A DNA stretch of 64,000 bases from Calendula officinalis (Eukaryota > Streptophyta > Magnoliopsida > Asterales > Asteraceae). A program made the position numbers and the translations under genes. The DNA lies in assembly GCA_963853835.1 (NCBI GenBank), contig OY970834.1:22016365-22080364 (forward strand). Reading direction: 5' to 3'. Under the pieces are notes generated by a model. It searched no databases and was not told where the DNA came from. It saw only the letters and a list, made by a program, of their open reading frames with translations. Numbering within the stretch: the stretch's first letter is position 1; the number at the start of each line of letters is the position of its first letter. Of this stretch, positions 1-11,454 are shown piece by piece.

Positions 1-383
1 GGGTTTCGAGTGAATTAAGTTAAAGTATAAACTCAAAGGTTACTACTGATGAGTTACTACTGATACCTAATTTACTACTGATCGACAGTTATCTGTGAAA
101 TACATCATTTTACCAAACTAACCTCCATGAAAATAGCCGTTGGGTTATTATTCGAAGGACATTTCGGTCATTTTGCAGGTTAATTCGTAAAATATAAATA
201 GCTGAAAGAGATTAATTTAGCATTATCCCCATCTCGATTTGATAAACCCTACGATAAATCCTAAACTCGATCAAAACCCTGCATCAGTAACAACAAAATT
301 CACTTTATTCATCTCTCAATCGATCAAAATTTTGTCTACAATCAATCATCTGAGCATCAATTTTAAAATCAACAATCATTCAA

Positions 384-3300
384 ATGGCTACCCTCACACC
401 ACTCGATGTTCAAACAGATCTCAAGTACTCTGAATTTCACAATATGAGTGCATTCTTGAGAAATCCAGATGGCACAAGAGATTTTCGACCCATAGTTATG
501 TTCTTGAAGAACTCATATATCCGGTTTGCTCTCACCATCAACCCTAAAGCTTATTAACAGCATCTTGTTGATTTCTGGGAGAATGCTGAAAGACTTGAAG
601 ATGCAAACATCACTCAAATCAAATCAGTTGTAGATGGAAAGCCTATTATCATCACTGAACAATCAATCAGACATCATTTGCAATTAAACGATGAATCAGG
701 TATGGTTTCTTTACCTAAGGAAGATCTTATTGATATTTTACAAAAAATGGGGTATGAAGGAAGACTAGATATAATTACTTTTCAAAAAGATCTTCTTTCA
801 CCTCAATGGAAGTATCCTGTTCATACTATTCAACATTGCATCTCTCCTAAAAGGAGTACTTGGAATGAGTTCAACAAGTCAATAGCTTCTGCTGTTGTTT
901 GTTTGTGCACAGGACAAGTATTCAATTTTTCAAACATGATCTTTGAAGGAATGCTTGGAAATCTATCATCATCTAAATCTTTAATGTATCCAAGATTCCT
1001 AACTCATATTATAAACTGTGAACTTCAAAACCTTTCAACACCTAAAAACATTTTTGTTACTCTAGAATTAAATAAAAAGGTGTATGCTAATATGAGAAAA
1101 CAATTTAAATTTTCTGGAAATGTTACTCCATTATTCCCAAACATGATCTATGATCAAACCCCTACTGGAGAAGGTTTAGTCCACCCAACTGAACCCCAAC
1201 CCACTCCATCACCCCCAAATGTAGCCCAAACAGAACTCCATCAGTCCACTCAATCACCCACTCAATTAAATGTCCTGAATGTGTCCCAGGAACATGAAAT
1301 AAATCTACAGAGTGCTACTCTTCACTCTGTGGAAGACCAACCAACAACCAAACATATCTCAACAACTTATAAAAGGATGAAAACTTCCTTAAAGGACACC
1401 AGGGGACCAATTGAGTCACACCTCAGACTCCAAGAGTTGTCCTCCAAGGAGGAGAGAGGGCATGAGGAAAGGGCTCTCACTACTGATGCCTCAAAGGTGG
1501 GTGCACATGCTAGTGAGAACATCATTAGGACGCAGACCTCGGCAACTCTTAGTGACGATTCATCTTTTGAGGCAGCACTAAGAGGACCCCTGTGCCAATA
1601 AACCACAGGGGGGGCACTACTGCTTCTTCTAGGAAGAAGAGAGTGTCCAAACAACCCATTTTATCACCAAGAAGTGATAAGGGTAAAAAGAAACAAACTG
1701 AATTGACGGATACGATGGAAAACCTTAAAGCCAATGTACCAAATGAGCTCGATGATCTTGCTAGATGGAGTGAGGGCAGTATTAAAACAAAGCAATAGAC
1801 GGATAGGAAGGAAAACCTTAAAACCACTGTACAACATTGCCTGGAGTTACTGAACAATCAAGGAAAACCATGACATGTATGAAGCACTACATCAATACTC
1901 TGAACAGCAGACAGAAAAGGTTCGAGTACAAGCTTCAAAGGCAATCTAATTTGATCAGAAAATTACAGAAAAAGATTGCAGATAGTGAGGCTCAACAGAT
2001 TGAGATCACTAAGGGGGAGAAAGATCAAATTCAAGGGATGATTGATCAATCAATAGCAGCAGCAGCCCTCCTAAACTTAAAAGAAGTTCATGGTGAAACA
2101 AGTCAGAGTCTTGGTGAAAACCTGTACATAGATATGGAAGAGGATGTATTTATGTCTGCAAATCAATCACAAACACCAGAACAAGTACACTCTCCAATTG
2201 CTACTGAAGTTATAGAAACTACTGATCCACTCAACAAAGACTCAGCGTCAGTAGTGGATGAAACAACAACAAATATTCATACTACTACTGATGCCCTAAC
2301 AGTAGTAACTACACAAACAGCCTCACCAGTAGTAATTGAAACACAACAATTGGTGGTATATAAACCAGAAAGCACACCAGTAGTAACTACCTTAGTTACT
2401 ACTGAATCTGAAAATGAAGAAATACCAGAAGTTCTTGAACGTGAACAAGCAGTAGTTATTTCAAGACCTCAAACCTCAAATTTTAAAGCACTTATCATAC
2501 CTGACATTGATGATAATGTGAACTGGTATGAGGTTGATGAATGTGCTTTACCACCTCACCCCAAGATTCTACCTGAGAATAAAGTACATATGTTCAATCC
2601 ATCAATTGTACTTCCAGAAGTCAAAGACATGAAATACACTCCTCCTCTACTTACAACAGTTGTTGGAAAAGGAAAAGGTTTATATAATGATGACTTTCCA
2701 AATCGAGCTCTAGGTCACCATATAGTGAATAAAATCAACTATGTAAGAAAAGCAAAACAAAATAAATGGAAGTTGAGCAGAATAAGATATCAAAGAAAAG
2801 CAGCAAAGACTCAAGCTCTTGAAGATAAGAGAATAGCTGAAGAAGAAAAATTTAAAAATGCAACTATTCAAGAGATTGAAGAATTCGTGGAAGGAGATCA
2901 ACAAGAAGAAATAAATAAAGTAAAACAAATAGAAAAAGAAAGTTTAGATCTCCTTGAAGAACAAGTTAAAGAATGCAAAAGAAACAAAGAAGAGATGCCA
3001 GAACAATTTACTGAAAAGAAAGAAGAGATGACCACATATTTAAAATCAAGAGGTCACAGTGCAAAATCTTTTAGAAGAATGAAGTTGATAACTATATTGA
3101 AAGATATTGCATTGAGAAAAAGAAAGAACTTGCAGAGCCTGAAGTTGAAAAGATTGAAGAAGATAAGGCTTTAATTGAAATTAATCCTAGGGAAGTAACT
3201 TCAAGACCAAAAATAGTTGGAAGTTCTTCTACAATAGCTGCAAGTAAAAGAAAGGTATTAATGGGTGAACAAGAAGCCAATAAAAGGGCCAAATTAGATG

Positions 3301-3911
3301 ACAAGGTAATATATCTCCCCATAGCACCTATTCAAGACAACCCAATTGTAAATTGGAGAATGAATGGTCAAGCAATTGAAATAATCAGAGAAGATAAGAC
3401 CACTCAAAAGTTCAGTGCTTGGAAACCATTGATAATGTCATGTACACGAAGTGATGCCATTAAACTTCTAATGATTGGCAAACCTAGAATGTCAAAGAAA
3501 TCTTGGAAGAATTCACGAGCTGGATACTTAACTAGAATGATTGATACTGCATTTTATCCTGAAAATTACCCCGAGGACTTCTCCAGTACTGAAAATGTAT
3601 ATGCTTGGAATGTGTTACCTACTGTACACATGTATTTCTTTGAAAGAACAAGTAAGAGATGTGGACTATTCTTGTATGGAAAAGAATATCCACACTCTGA
3701 AGAAACTATGTACCAAGTCATCTGCTGCTCCTTCATGCATCCTCATGATGTCACTTTGTTTAATCAAAAGAGAAACTATTTCATCAAAAGAAACAGCAAA
3801 TACATCATTGCTCAAAGAAAGTTACAAAATCAAAGAACACTTGAAGCAAGAGCCAAAAAGCTGGAAGAAATGAAGAAGAAAGAAGAAGAAGAAAAAGAAA
3901 AGGAAACTTGA
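384..3911 (+). pseudogene. Broken second ORF of an LTR retrotransposon
   Basis: The reading frame starts at ATG 384 (MATLTPLDVQTDLKYSEF) and is interrupted by TAA at 555-557. It continues in the same frame to 1601, shifts at about 1592 to the frame of 1592-1798, shifts again near 1800-1837, runs to about 3100, and shifts once more into the frame ending TGA 3911. Reassembled by eye it is a protein of over 1100 residues: an N-terminal globular part (motifs SPQWKYPVHTI, FNFSNMIFEGML, LMYPRFL), a Pro/Ser/Thr/Gln-rich middle, and a Lys/Glu-rich coiled-coil-like tail. Proteins with these N-terminal motifs are common in Asteraceae LTR elements and I recall them labelled 'synaptobrevin, longin-like domain protein' in Tanacetum, a label I would not trust functionally. 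One stop and at least three frameshifts make it dead. Confidence 0.75.
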
Positions 3912-3987
3912 TTAATTCACATTGAATTAATCAGTTTAGGGGGAGATTGTTGGAACATAATTGATCTATTACTGATGTACAGATACT
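3665..3987 (+). repeat. First copy of a 323-bp duplication flanking a hAT-like segment
   Basis: This stretch, from ACTATTCTTGTATG to CAGATACT, is repeated at 4675-4998 with only a few changes, chiefly in the A-rich codons near the ORF stop. It contains the end of the retrotransposon ORF, the PPT (about 3936-3947, TTTAGGGGGAGA) and the first 40 bases of the LTR (TGTTGGAACATAATT from 3948). The copy is cut at the point where the TAGGGGTGTCAAA terminus begins. Confidence 0.85.
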
Positions 3988-4674
3988 AGGGGTGTCAAAT
4001 CTGTACCAAACAAAACCAACCAACATGCTACCAACCATACCAATAATAGATGGTAGCCAATATGTTGGTAGCCAACATGTTTGGTTGGTAGTACCATACC
4101 AATCATATAATCATGGTACGGTAATGGTACAAATATTTTAATACCACGGTAATACCGTGCCAACCAATTATATATATATTATTTAGAAGAATTCGAGAAA
4201 GGTAAACTAAGTATGTATTATTTTTTAATAAAGGTTATGATATCATAACATGAAAACATTCAAGTTATAACTTCTTAGCCTAACATATCAATATATTACA
4301 TTTTTGTTATTATGTTTGTATATTATGTTAATAATTAAGCGTCTGAAGCAGACGTGAATGCTATAAGCTAGTGTATTATGACAAGAATACTACATAATAT
4401 GTACCCTATCGTACATAGTGTTTATATAACATTTAACATATACCATTACCGAATATAATAATACAGAAAAATGTCTTGTTTTTAGTAATACTTCCAACTA
4501 AGTTTGTGATCTTGGTATATACCAGTACCAATTCGTACCAACCATGATTGTTGGTAGCCAAACAAATTGGTACCAAATATAGTCGGTATGGTACTGGTAG
4601 CTAGATTAGTGTACGAAGTATAATTGGTACGGTACGTGGTATGAGAAAAATATGTGTGGTACCGTACCATGTTA
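3987..4674. mobile_element. hAT-like non-autonomous element, right terminus missing
   Basis: The left end reads TAGGGGTGTCAAA, the usual terminus of small plant hAT elements. The body is full of GGTACGGTA/TACCGTACC and TTGGTAGCCAA blocks and is partly self-complementary, for example near 4000-4160 versus 4500-4670. The expected right terminus (TTTGACACCCCTA) is absent: the sequence stops at GGTACCGTACCATGTTA and passes straight into the second copy of the retrotransposon segment. No 8-bp target duplication can be defined. Confidence 0.55.
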
Positions 4675-4998
4675 ACTATTCTTGTATGAAAAAGAATATC
4701 CACACTCTGAAGAAACTATGTACCAAGTCATCTGCTGCTCCTTCATGCATCCTCATGATGTCACTTTGTTTAATCAAAAGAGAAACTATTTCATCAAAAG
4801 AAACAGCAAATACATCATTGCTCAAAGAAAGTTACAAAATCAAAGAACACTTGAAGCAAGAGCCAAAAAGCTGGAAGAAATGAAGAAGAAAGAAGAAGAA
4901 AAAAAAGAAAAAGGAAACTTGATTAATTCACATTGAATTAATCAGTTTAGGTGGAGATTGTTGGAACATAATTGATCTATTACTGATGTACAGATACT
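4675..4998 (+). repeat. Second copy of the 323-bp duplication
   Basis: Near-identical to 3665-3987, but here the LTR continues uninterrupted past 4998. The PPT is altered to TTTAGGTGGAGA at about 4947-4958. The truncated ORF tail ends TGA at 4923 in the corresponding frame. Confidence 0.85.
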
Positions 4999-5464
4999 AC
5001 TGATCAAGAGTTAATGCTGCAGTAACTACTTGATACTGAAAATTGAATTACTACTGATCTCGGAGTTACTACTGATAAATGCAAATACTACTGATGATCT
5101 GATTTACTACTGATGAGCTTATTTGGAACAGATCGAGTCCGAGATTCTGGTAGAGTTAGTTATTGAATGTAAATCTTTTTGTAATTCAATCATAATCGAA
5201 TCCTAGAATAACTAGGGTAAAGTTTTAGGCTTCAAGGACTATTATATATAGTTCCTTACGAATTGTAAACGTACGTGTGTATTGTAATTCGATCAATCAA
5301 TATACATTGAAGCTTTTTGTGATTACTGTGGTCTTATTGTCATTCATATTAGTTTACAGTATTCATTGTTCTTAATTAATAAACTCGAGTGTTGATCCGC
5401 CGCAACTTCTCGTTGTTTGTAGATCTATGATTAAATAATCTGTTTGGATTATTCGATCCTGACA
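4959..5464 (+). mobile_element. 3' LTR of the left retrotransposon
   Basis: The sequence begins TGTTGGAACATAATT directly after the PPT and ends ...GATCCTGACA, so it has TG...CA termini and a length of about 506 bp. The U3-like part (4994-5120) has about five copies of TACTACTGAT. A TATA-like ATTATATATAGTTCC lies near 5233. The exact right end is uncertain because the adjoining gene fragment can be read across TGACA. A degraded part of the same LTR recurs at 6000-6107. Confidence 0.7.
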
Positions 5465-5893
5465 AAAACGGTAGAAATCCTCAAGATGTGCCTTGTACAT
5501 AGTGTTTCTCATTATCTCAATGTTCATATCATCCAAATCCTGCAAATAATAACAATTTATTTTAAAAATTCTTGTATTTTTTTTTTAAATTTAAATGTTA
5601 AATAAGGATATACCTCTGATGTGATGCACTCAGAGAAGTATGGAGCAAGTGGTGTATCCACAAGCACGAGCCGATAAAGCTCACGCATATTCTGAGCAAA
5701 CTGCCAGGGTGGCAATACTAAAGAAACAAATAGAAAAATATTTACATTTTCAGCATTTTGCAGCAATGTTTTTGAGACAAATTACATGTCAAACATTCCC
5801 AAAGGGTGGCATTTCTCTAACAGTTCTTGAACATCTCTTTCATGCGAGGTTCCAGTAACAATCAAGACAACATTCTCAATCATGTGACCATAT
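5459..5893 (-). pseudogene. V-type H+-ATPase subunit d (VHA-d) gene fragment
   Basis: Three consecutive exons of a vacuolar proton pump subunit d gene are visible on the minus strand. Exon A is 5893-5786 (YGHMIENVVLIVTGT...CHPLGMFD), exon B 5717-5614 (IATLAV...QNMRELYRLVLVDTPLAP), exon C 5539-5459 (DLDDMNIEIMRNTMYK...FYRFCQ). AG acceptors and GT donors are in place. In the living enzyme subunit d belongs to the central stalk of the V1Vo pump. Exon B has one extra T (GCAGTTTGCTCAG) that shifts the frame after LAV. Upstream and downstream exons are missing: the retrotransposon LTR abuts exon C and an LTR scrap lies just beyond exon A. The family match is clear from memory of the plant protein. 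Confidence 0.8.
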
Positions 5894-5999
5894 CTGTGAA
5901 TTTAATAGAAAGTTTAGGCACTAGTGAATTTAAATTATTCAATTAATACCAAAGATTATTATATTATAGTAAATGAGTATCATTAGAAGAATAAAAGAA

Positions 6000-6107
6000 T
6001 CTATTAGGGTAAATTGTTAGGCTTCAAGGACTATTATATATAGTTCCTTATGAATTGTAAACATACGTGTGTATTGTATTCGATTGATCAATATACATTG
6101 AAGTTTT
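6000..6107 (+). mobile_element. LTR fragment related to 5204-5312
   Basis: AGGGTAAATTGTTAGGCTTC through ACATTGAAGTTTT matches the middle of the 4959-5464 LTR with a few substitutions and small gaps. It has neither LTR terminus. Confidence 0.8.
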
Positions 6108-6123
6108 AACCTCTCCAATGACT

Positions 6124-6215
6124 TACTTCCTCCGATTCAAAATAAGTGATACACTTTGGGTTTCACGGTTTCTGAGGCAAAAGATTATAATGAAAAACAA
6201 AGCATTTAAGATAAC
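6124..6215. mobile_element. Half of a Stowaway-like MITE
   Basis: TACTTCCTCCGATTCAAAAT at the left, then the AAGTGATACACTTTGGGTTTC body shared with the intact MITE at 39015-39333. The right half and terminus are missing. Confidence 0.6.
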
Positions 6216-6933
6216 CATGACAAGCTTTACATAACTGGTGTTTGGAATGGGTTAACTAGGTATTATATTATTTGTAATTTTAATCCCTTAAGGCTGTCAT
6301 TTAAAATAGAAAATGACTTTTATAAATATTAATTAGTTACATATTAACAACTAACTCATATTTATCTCATGAAAATATATGTAATTAATTAAGGGGTTAT
6401 AAACGTCATTATTCATTTTTAATGACATACCTAAAAACCGTCATTATTAAAAGGGATATGATTCGTACATATTTATTCATACAGGTAATTTCATTTCAAA
6501 TGACAATTACGTTCTTCTTTTCCTTTTATCAAATTTTATATTTCACCCCTCCCTTTAAGAGCATAACTATTATTTGATATAAAATTACTTTAAATGAATA
6601 AAAATTACTACATCATATGTTCTAGAAATATGATAAATTGTGATATTTATTAGCAAAGGCAGCATGCTAACTTGAATTACATAGAGAACATACTATTCCA
6701 GTTGGCATCTTCATTTTTTAGTTTATATAATATATATTTAAATTAATGTAATGTAATGTATTTATTTTATAACTATCTAATTTAATTAAAAATACTGACG
6801 TGGTTCTAGTGATGAGTTTAGAACTCGACACTGTTGGGAGAAACCTTATTGTCAAATTTTATGTATCAACATCAATGTTTTGTGCCTTAAGGTTATTTTA
6901 CAAGCTAGTATTTGGTCAATGGAAGGAAAATAA
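6216..6933. other. AT-rich stretch without recognised gene
   Basis: There is no convincing ORF, RNA gene or terminal repeat. A short polypeptide can be read at 6800-6991 but it runs into the adjoining MITE and has no recognisable domain. Confidence 0.5.
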
Positions 6934-7202
6934 TACTCCCTCCGTCCCACAAAAAACTTCTCATTTGAGTTTTGCACAAGTTTTAAGGTGATAGTTAGTG
7001 GTGGGGTCATTAGTAATAATTTTGATTAAAATATAAGATTGGTTTGGAGAGAGAAAGATAGTTAGTGAATAGTAAGTGGTGGGGTCCTTAATAATAATAT
7101 TATTTTATTATGTGGAGCCCATCAAATGTATGAAATAGGAAGTTTTTTGTGGGACAAAAATTTAGGGTGAAATGGGAAGTTTTTTGTGGGACGCAGGGAG
7201 TA
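6934..7202. mobile_element. Stowaway-like MITE (Tc1/mariner type)
   Basis: TIRs TACTCCCTCCGTCCCAC and, inverted, GTGGGACGCAGGGAGTA (one mismatch) are flanked by TA/TA, the target duplication of this superfamily. It is 269 bp, AT-rich and non-coding. A truncated relative in the opposite arrangement lies at 34999-35177. Confidence 0.85.
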
Positions 7203-7445
7203 CATGACAGCAATCGTTGACGAAAATGAGATTGTTGTGGCAAAGATTTCTATGAAGCAGGTGCTCATCACAAGTGTATGAAGCTTTATTGGCAGTAAAA
7301 GGTTGCAACAATTTGTAAGAAAAGAATGATATGAAGGACAAGCCTTGCCTTTTGTAGATGTGAAATAGAGAAAACTCCATCGGCTTTTATCAAACACTTG
7401 GAAGACCAAAAAAAAATTACAATATAATTTTTTTCTAAAAACACA

Positions 7446-7589
7446 TGATACATTTGATGATACGCAGCTACTAATGCCTTTACTTCTAAATGCATTTGTT
7501 TAAGTATATTTGATATCTTTGAAGAAATTAAAACTTGTATTTTTTAGATACATTTGATGATACGCAGTTACTAATGCCTTTACTTTTAC
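7446..7589. repeat. Two 42-bp direct repeats
   Basis: GATACATTTGATGATACGCA and the following bases occur at about 7446-7487 and 7548-7589 with two differences. No gene is associated with them. Confidence 0.75.
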
Positions 7590-7602
7590 TAGAAAAATGT
7601 AG

Positions 7603-7899
7603 TACTACTTCCGTATCGAAATAAGTGATACATTTGAGGTTTTATGGTTTTTTAGGCAAAAGATTAAAATATGGATTAAGATAGATTAAAATAGATAGTT
7701 AGTGGAGATGAGTCTCACTTCTTTTGAATAAAGTGATATTGGTGATGTTTAAAAATGAAATTAAGGATAAAAGTGTAATTTACTTTATTTAAGTAGATAG
7801 TTAGTGGAAAATGAATTCAATAAGGTAAGATTTAAAAGTGTATCACTTATTTTGATCCACACCTTAAAGTGTATCACTTTTTTTGATACGGAGATAGTA
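7603..7899. mobile_element. Stowaway-like MITE, 'CGTATC' family
   Basis: The left end TACTACTTCCGTATCGAAAT and the right end inverted TTTTTGATACGGAGATAGTA are flanked by TA. It is 297 bp. Related copies lie at 9978-10253 and 15279-15574. Confidence 0.8.
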
Positions 7900-9384
7900 T
7901 ATTAAATCAACTTATATGATAAAATGACCACTTTTAATACAATACAATTATATTAATACACATCATTACACCAAAATTATATATTTTTTTGGCATATTGC
8001 CATATTCACACATTTAGTTTTTTTTCGTGGGATTGTGAAATACTGATCTTGTCACGGACAAGGGTAATAGCATCCGCGCTCCGCTGCGGAATTTTATTCT
8101 TCATTTATACAATTTAATAATGTTGTAAAAATCAAAACGCTCGATGATATAACTTTAGCTGATGATTAATAACATGTTATAATTATTTGAATAAAAAATT
8201 TAATAATTTAAGATATTTTGGTTTGATAATTTTTCTTGTTGGCTAATTAGTGCTTCATTTGTGTTAAATAGTGTTAAATTTTCAACCATTGAAGTATATA
8301 ATATTTTGTTTTAAATAGTGTTAAGTTGAAGGACAAAAATCGTATTTAAGAAATACTTACCAAATCAACCTCATTTTAAGGGCGGCTTTTGAAAATATTT
8401 TATAATCTCATTTCTTTTGAATGGCTCTTTCCAGTAGTTGTCAATTTTTTTTAACATAAAGCAGGTGGCATCCACTGCCAGAATTAACATTTTCTTTTTT
8501 TTCAATTTACTATTTTTTCAACCAATAGGGTGTGAATGAAGTAAAAAGTCTATCACAATTGTATAATAGTAAGAACAAGAATTTCTACATTTGTAAACTC
8601 TGAAATATTCTACCATTCCAAAAGTGTGATAACCCTAAAAATGAGCCATTTTCTTGATATCCGATTGTAACCGAGCACCGAATGTAAAATGATTAGTTAT
8701 TAATGAAAGAATATTTTATTATAATAAGTCTAGCAACAACCCGTATCATATGTTGATCATACACATTTATCTATGCACAAGTTATGTATGTCGGTATATT
8801 TATAAAACCATAGCAATTCTTCGGTAGAATTTACGATTTTGCGAGTTGGTGACGCAATATAAAATAATTACAAACCGAATAAAAAGTAATATTAAATACT
8901 TTTATAATGAAATATATCACAACTGAAACAACCAATAGAAAAGATAGCGAACGAAAAATAATCTGCGTCAATAGTAAAGAAACTAACAATTTAATACACA
9001 GTTTAAACCACATATATTAAAAGTAACCAAATAATTATCTGAAATGAAATTTATCAACTAATAATTAACCCCCATTAATTATCGAATAAAATCTAAGTTA
9101 AAATAACATATCGTTTGATACCTATACCACAACTTACAAATAATCCTGCATACTGTACAAGTAAGTAATACTATTATTGTGATAAATTGGTTAAAATATG
9201 TGGTGTAAAACATTTGATAAAACAAATATCCGTTTTTACCCAATACCAAAACTAATTCAAAGACCTGCTCTTCTTTTTCACATTTGACCAAAAAGTCATG
9301 GATATTTTGCTTGTTTAGTGTTGTACGAAAACCACACCCCACACTTTTCACATTTACACATATGTACACATATACTTCCCATGA
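7900..9384. other. AT-rich stretch without recognised gene
   Basis: Nothing coding is supported. At 8069-8085 there is a GC-rich near-palindrome (CCGCGCTCCGCTGCGG) in AT-rich DNA, like the 3' hairpin of a Helitron, but no CTRR end follows in either direction that I would defend. Confidence 0.45.
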
Positions 9385-9640
9385 TATTCAAACTACCTAT
9401 TTAATCAACACAGAGTCTTTCTAAATCTCTTTTCTTGTATCACATTTCACCTACACAAGTGAAACATTTCCAGAGAACTATCAATATTTTGCTTTCTCTC
9501 TCTCAAGGCAAGAAACCCATCTCCTCCCACAACTTGTAACCCCAGAAGTTTTAGCAAAGGAAATCCCACCACCTTAAAGCTTGAAACAAGTAAAAGAAAC
9601 CATAACCACAACCTTAGTGGGTAAACTCTTTTCTTGTGGT
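9385..9640 (+). promoter_or_regulatory. Possible orphan plant 5' leader
   Basis: A CT- and CA-rich stretch typical of plant 5' UTRs (CTTTCTCTCTCTCAAGG, CCCATCTCCTCCCACAAC) ends in a donor-like GGGTAAACTC near 9620. The next possible coding start, ATG 10273 (MEAEAKPKASLR), stops almost at once, and ATG 10324 opens only 35 codons (MEIQQSEGILLSLI...). This may be the leftover leader of a lost gene. The call rests on base composition only. Confidence 0.25.
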
Positions 9641-9977
9641 TTTTACACTTAATCTTTGAGTTTTCTTTTTTTCATGTTAGATTTGTTCACTCCTAATGAA
9701 ACTCTAATTAAAATGATCTATTACAACTTTTGGTCCATGAAAAACTAGCAAAAATTTGCAAATTACACAAACAGTCGCGGTTGAGCTCTATTTAAAATCC
9801 CAGACTAATCGCCGCTCAAAATTGAATACTACGTAAGTACAATTTGTCCCATGGTTAACGCTTCCGGCAATAAAGCCTTCTTTCACATTTTTCTTCCAAA
9901 AATTCAAATCAATTTGTTTCATATTCCTCATAAAGGTTCTAATATTGCAGGTAAATTTAATTTTATATTATATGTTA

Positions 9978-10253
9978 TACTACCTCCGTATCAAAATCCG
10001 TGATACACTTTCTATTTAGGATAGAGCAAAATAAGTGATACATTTTTAAAACTTACCTTATTTGTTAAAAAATTGAGACCATTTTCTACTAACTATCTAT
10101 TTTAATAAACCCTTTTACCCTTACCTTTATTTTTAAACATCATTAATATCATTTTATTTAAAAGAAGTGGGACCCATTATCCACTAATTATTCACATTAA
10201 TCTATCTTAAACTATCTTTTAATTTTTTGCCTCAATTTGATACAGAGCTAGTA
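9978..10253. mobile_element. Stowaway-like MITE, 'CGTATC' family
   Basis: TACTACCTCCGTATCAAAAT at the left and the decayed inverse TTTGATACAGAGCTAGTA at the right; about 276 bp, TA-flanked. Confidence 0.75.
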
Positions 10254-11190
10254 TATGATTTTAACGGGAAAATGGAGGCGGAGGCTAAACCAAAGGCTTC
10301 TCTTAGGTAATCAGATACGAAAATGGAAATTCAGCAATCGGAAGGAATACTCTTGTCATTAATCATTGTCTTTTGGTGTTATTGTACATCGAAAGAGAAA
10401 CCAACAAATTTTGGTAAATTTCTGAGGTAACTTTTTGTTTTCTTGTATTTTCCCTCATTTTAACACACTTTTCATGCATGCTAAGTCCATTTGTTCATGT
10501 TTAAAATATCCATATGTTTCAATCTTAATGCTCTTAAAGTGATGGCAAGTTGGTTTCACCAAACCCAAACACGGCCCGTTTAGTTAATTGTGTCGAAAAC
10601 CCAACCCACTCATCTAAACGGGTCAAACACGTTTAATCGGGTTTGAAGGGTAGGCGGGTTGAAGTTAACTTTCTACTATTTTCGATCTTTTAATTCTTAC
10701 GGGTTGGCTGGATGACCCGTTTGACAATCTCGGTCCCAGTCTATGCCATTGTTGATTACTAGCAAATCTGATTTATTACTGGTTTTTTTTTTTTTGTTTC
10801 CAAAGAGGCTCGGTAGTTATGTGAATCATGAGTCACTTTTCAAATATATTTTCTGGCCCGTTTCTGCTTATGGGCCCGTTTGGTAAAAGTGCGTAAAATT
10901 ATGAGTTTTGAAAGATACTTATGCTTTTTGGTGATGTTGGTAGTTTGAGTGATCCAATCAACAGTCACAAATTTTGTTGTTATATAATATCACGCATATT
11001 AGTAGCAATGGCATTGCCAAATTTTCGTGTTTATGATTACAAAATATATTTGGTCATTGCTTTAGAGTTTTGCTTTGAAGAAATATTCATATGAAAGTTC
11101 ATGCTTTTTAGTTTCTACTTTGACTTTAGAAAATTATTAGCTGGAAATAGATAGGTCAAATTGGAGGATTTTGTAAACAACGGAACGGTT
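10254..11190. other. No recognised gene
   Basis: Two tiny ORFs at 10273 and 10324 (see the leader entry). Around 10555-10740 there are CAAACCCAAACACGGCCCG and GGCGGGTTGAAG blocks typical of decayed small hAT elements, but no pair of ends can be defined. Confidence 0.4.
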
Positions 11191-11191
11191 A

Positions 11192-11260
11192 TTTAGAGAG
11201 GTATCCACACCCTTATAAGGAGTGTTTTGTTCCCTCTCCAACCGATGTGGGGCGAATGTT
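11192..11260 (-). mobile_element. TRIM-type LTR fragment
   Basis: Read on the minus strand it has GCCCCACATCGGTTGGAGAG followed by CACTCCTTATAAGGGTGTGG, a block pair widespread in short plant TRIM LTRs. It begins at TGTAACATTC and has no right terminus. It abuts the long inverted repeat at 11264. Confidence 0.5.
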
Positions 11261-11454
11261 ACATATCTTTTTCACAGGATACTAATAGAAACAACACCCA
11301 TTATAAATACAATACTCAGCTGCTGGTGTATGCAGCATTGTTTCAAAATATAATTAAAAAAAAAAAAGTTATAAAGGGATGTTGAAATCTAAAGGGATGT
11401 TTACAATCCAGTCTTCAATAACTAGAAACTGCAGAATGTATTTAAAGGGAACAT

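Larger units (their letters stand above)
1..5464 (+). mobile_element. LTR retrotransposon, 3' part (degenerate)
   Basis: The interval holds a broken long ORF (384-3911), a polypurine tract and a 3' LTR ending near 5464. The 5' part of the element (gag-pol and 5' LTR) would lie to the left of the window. The first 100 bases carry several copies of the motif TTACTACTGAT, which recurs in the LTR and inside the ORF. The element is rearranged: about 323 bp covering the ORF end, PPT and LTR start occur twice, on either side of a hAT-like segment. From memory, proteins like this ORF accompany Ty1/copia polyproteins in Asteraceae, so a copia-type element is likely. No polymerase domain is visible here to prove it. 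Confidence 0.7.

Noticed and set aside
1367..1857. Antisense ORFs of about 100 codons over the retrotransposon ORF
   Set aside because: Shadows of the sense frame (384-1798) with no domain of their own.
8041..8090. Helitron 3' end at the GC-rich near-palindrome
   Set aside because: No CTRR terminus at the expected distance in either orientation and no 5' partner.
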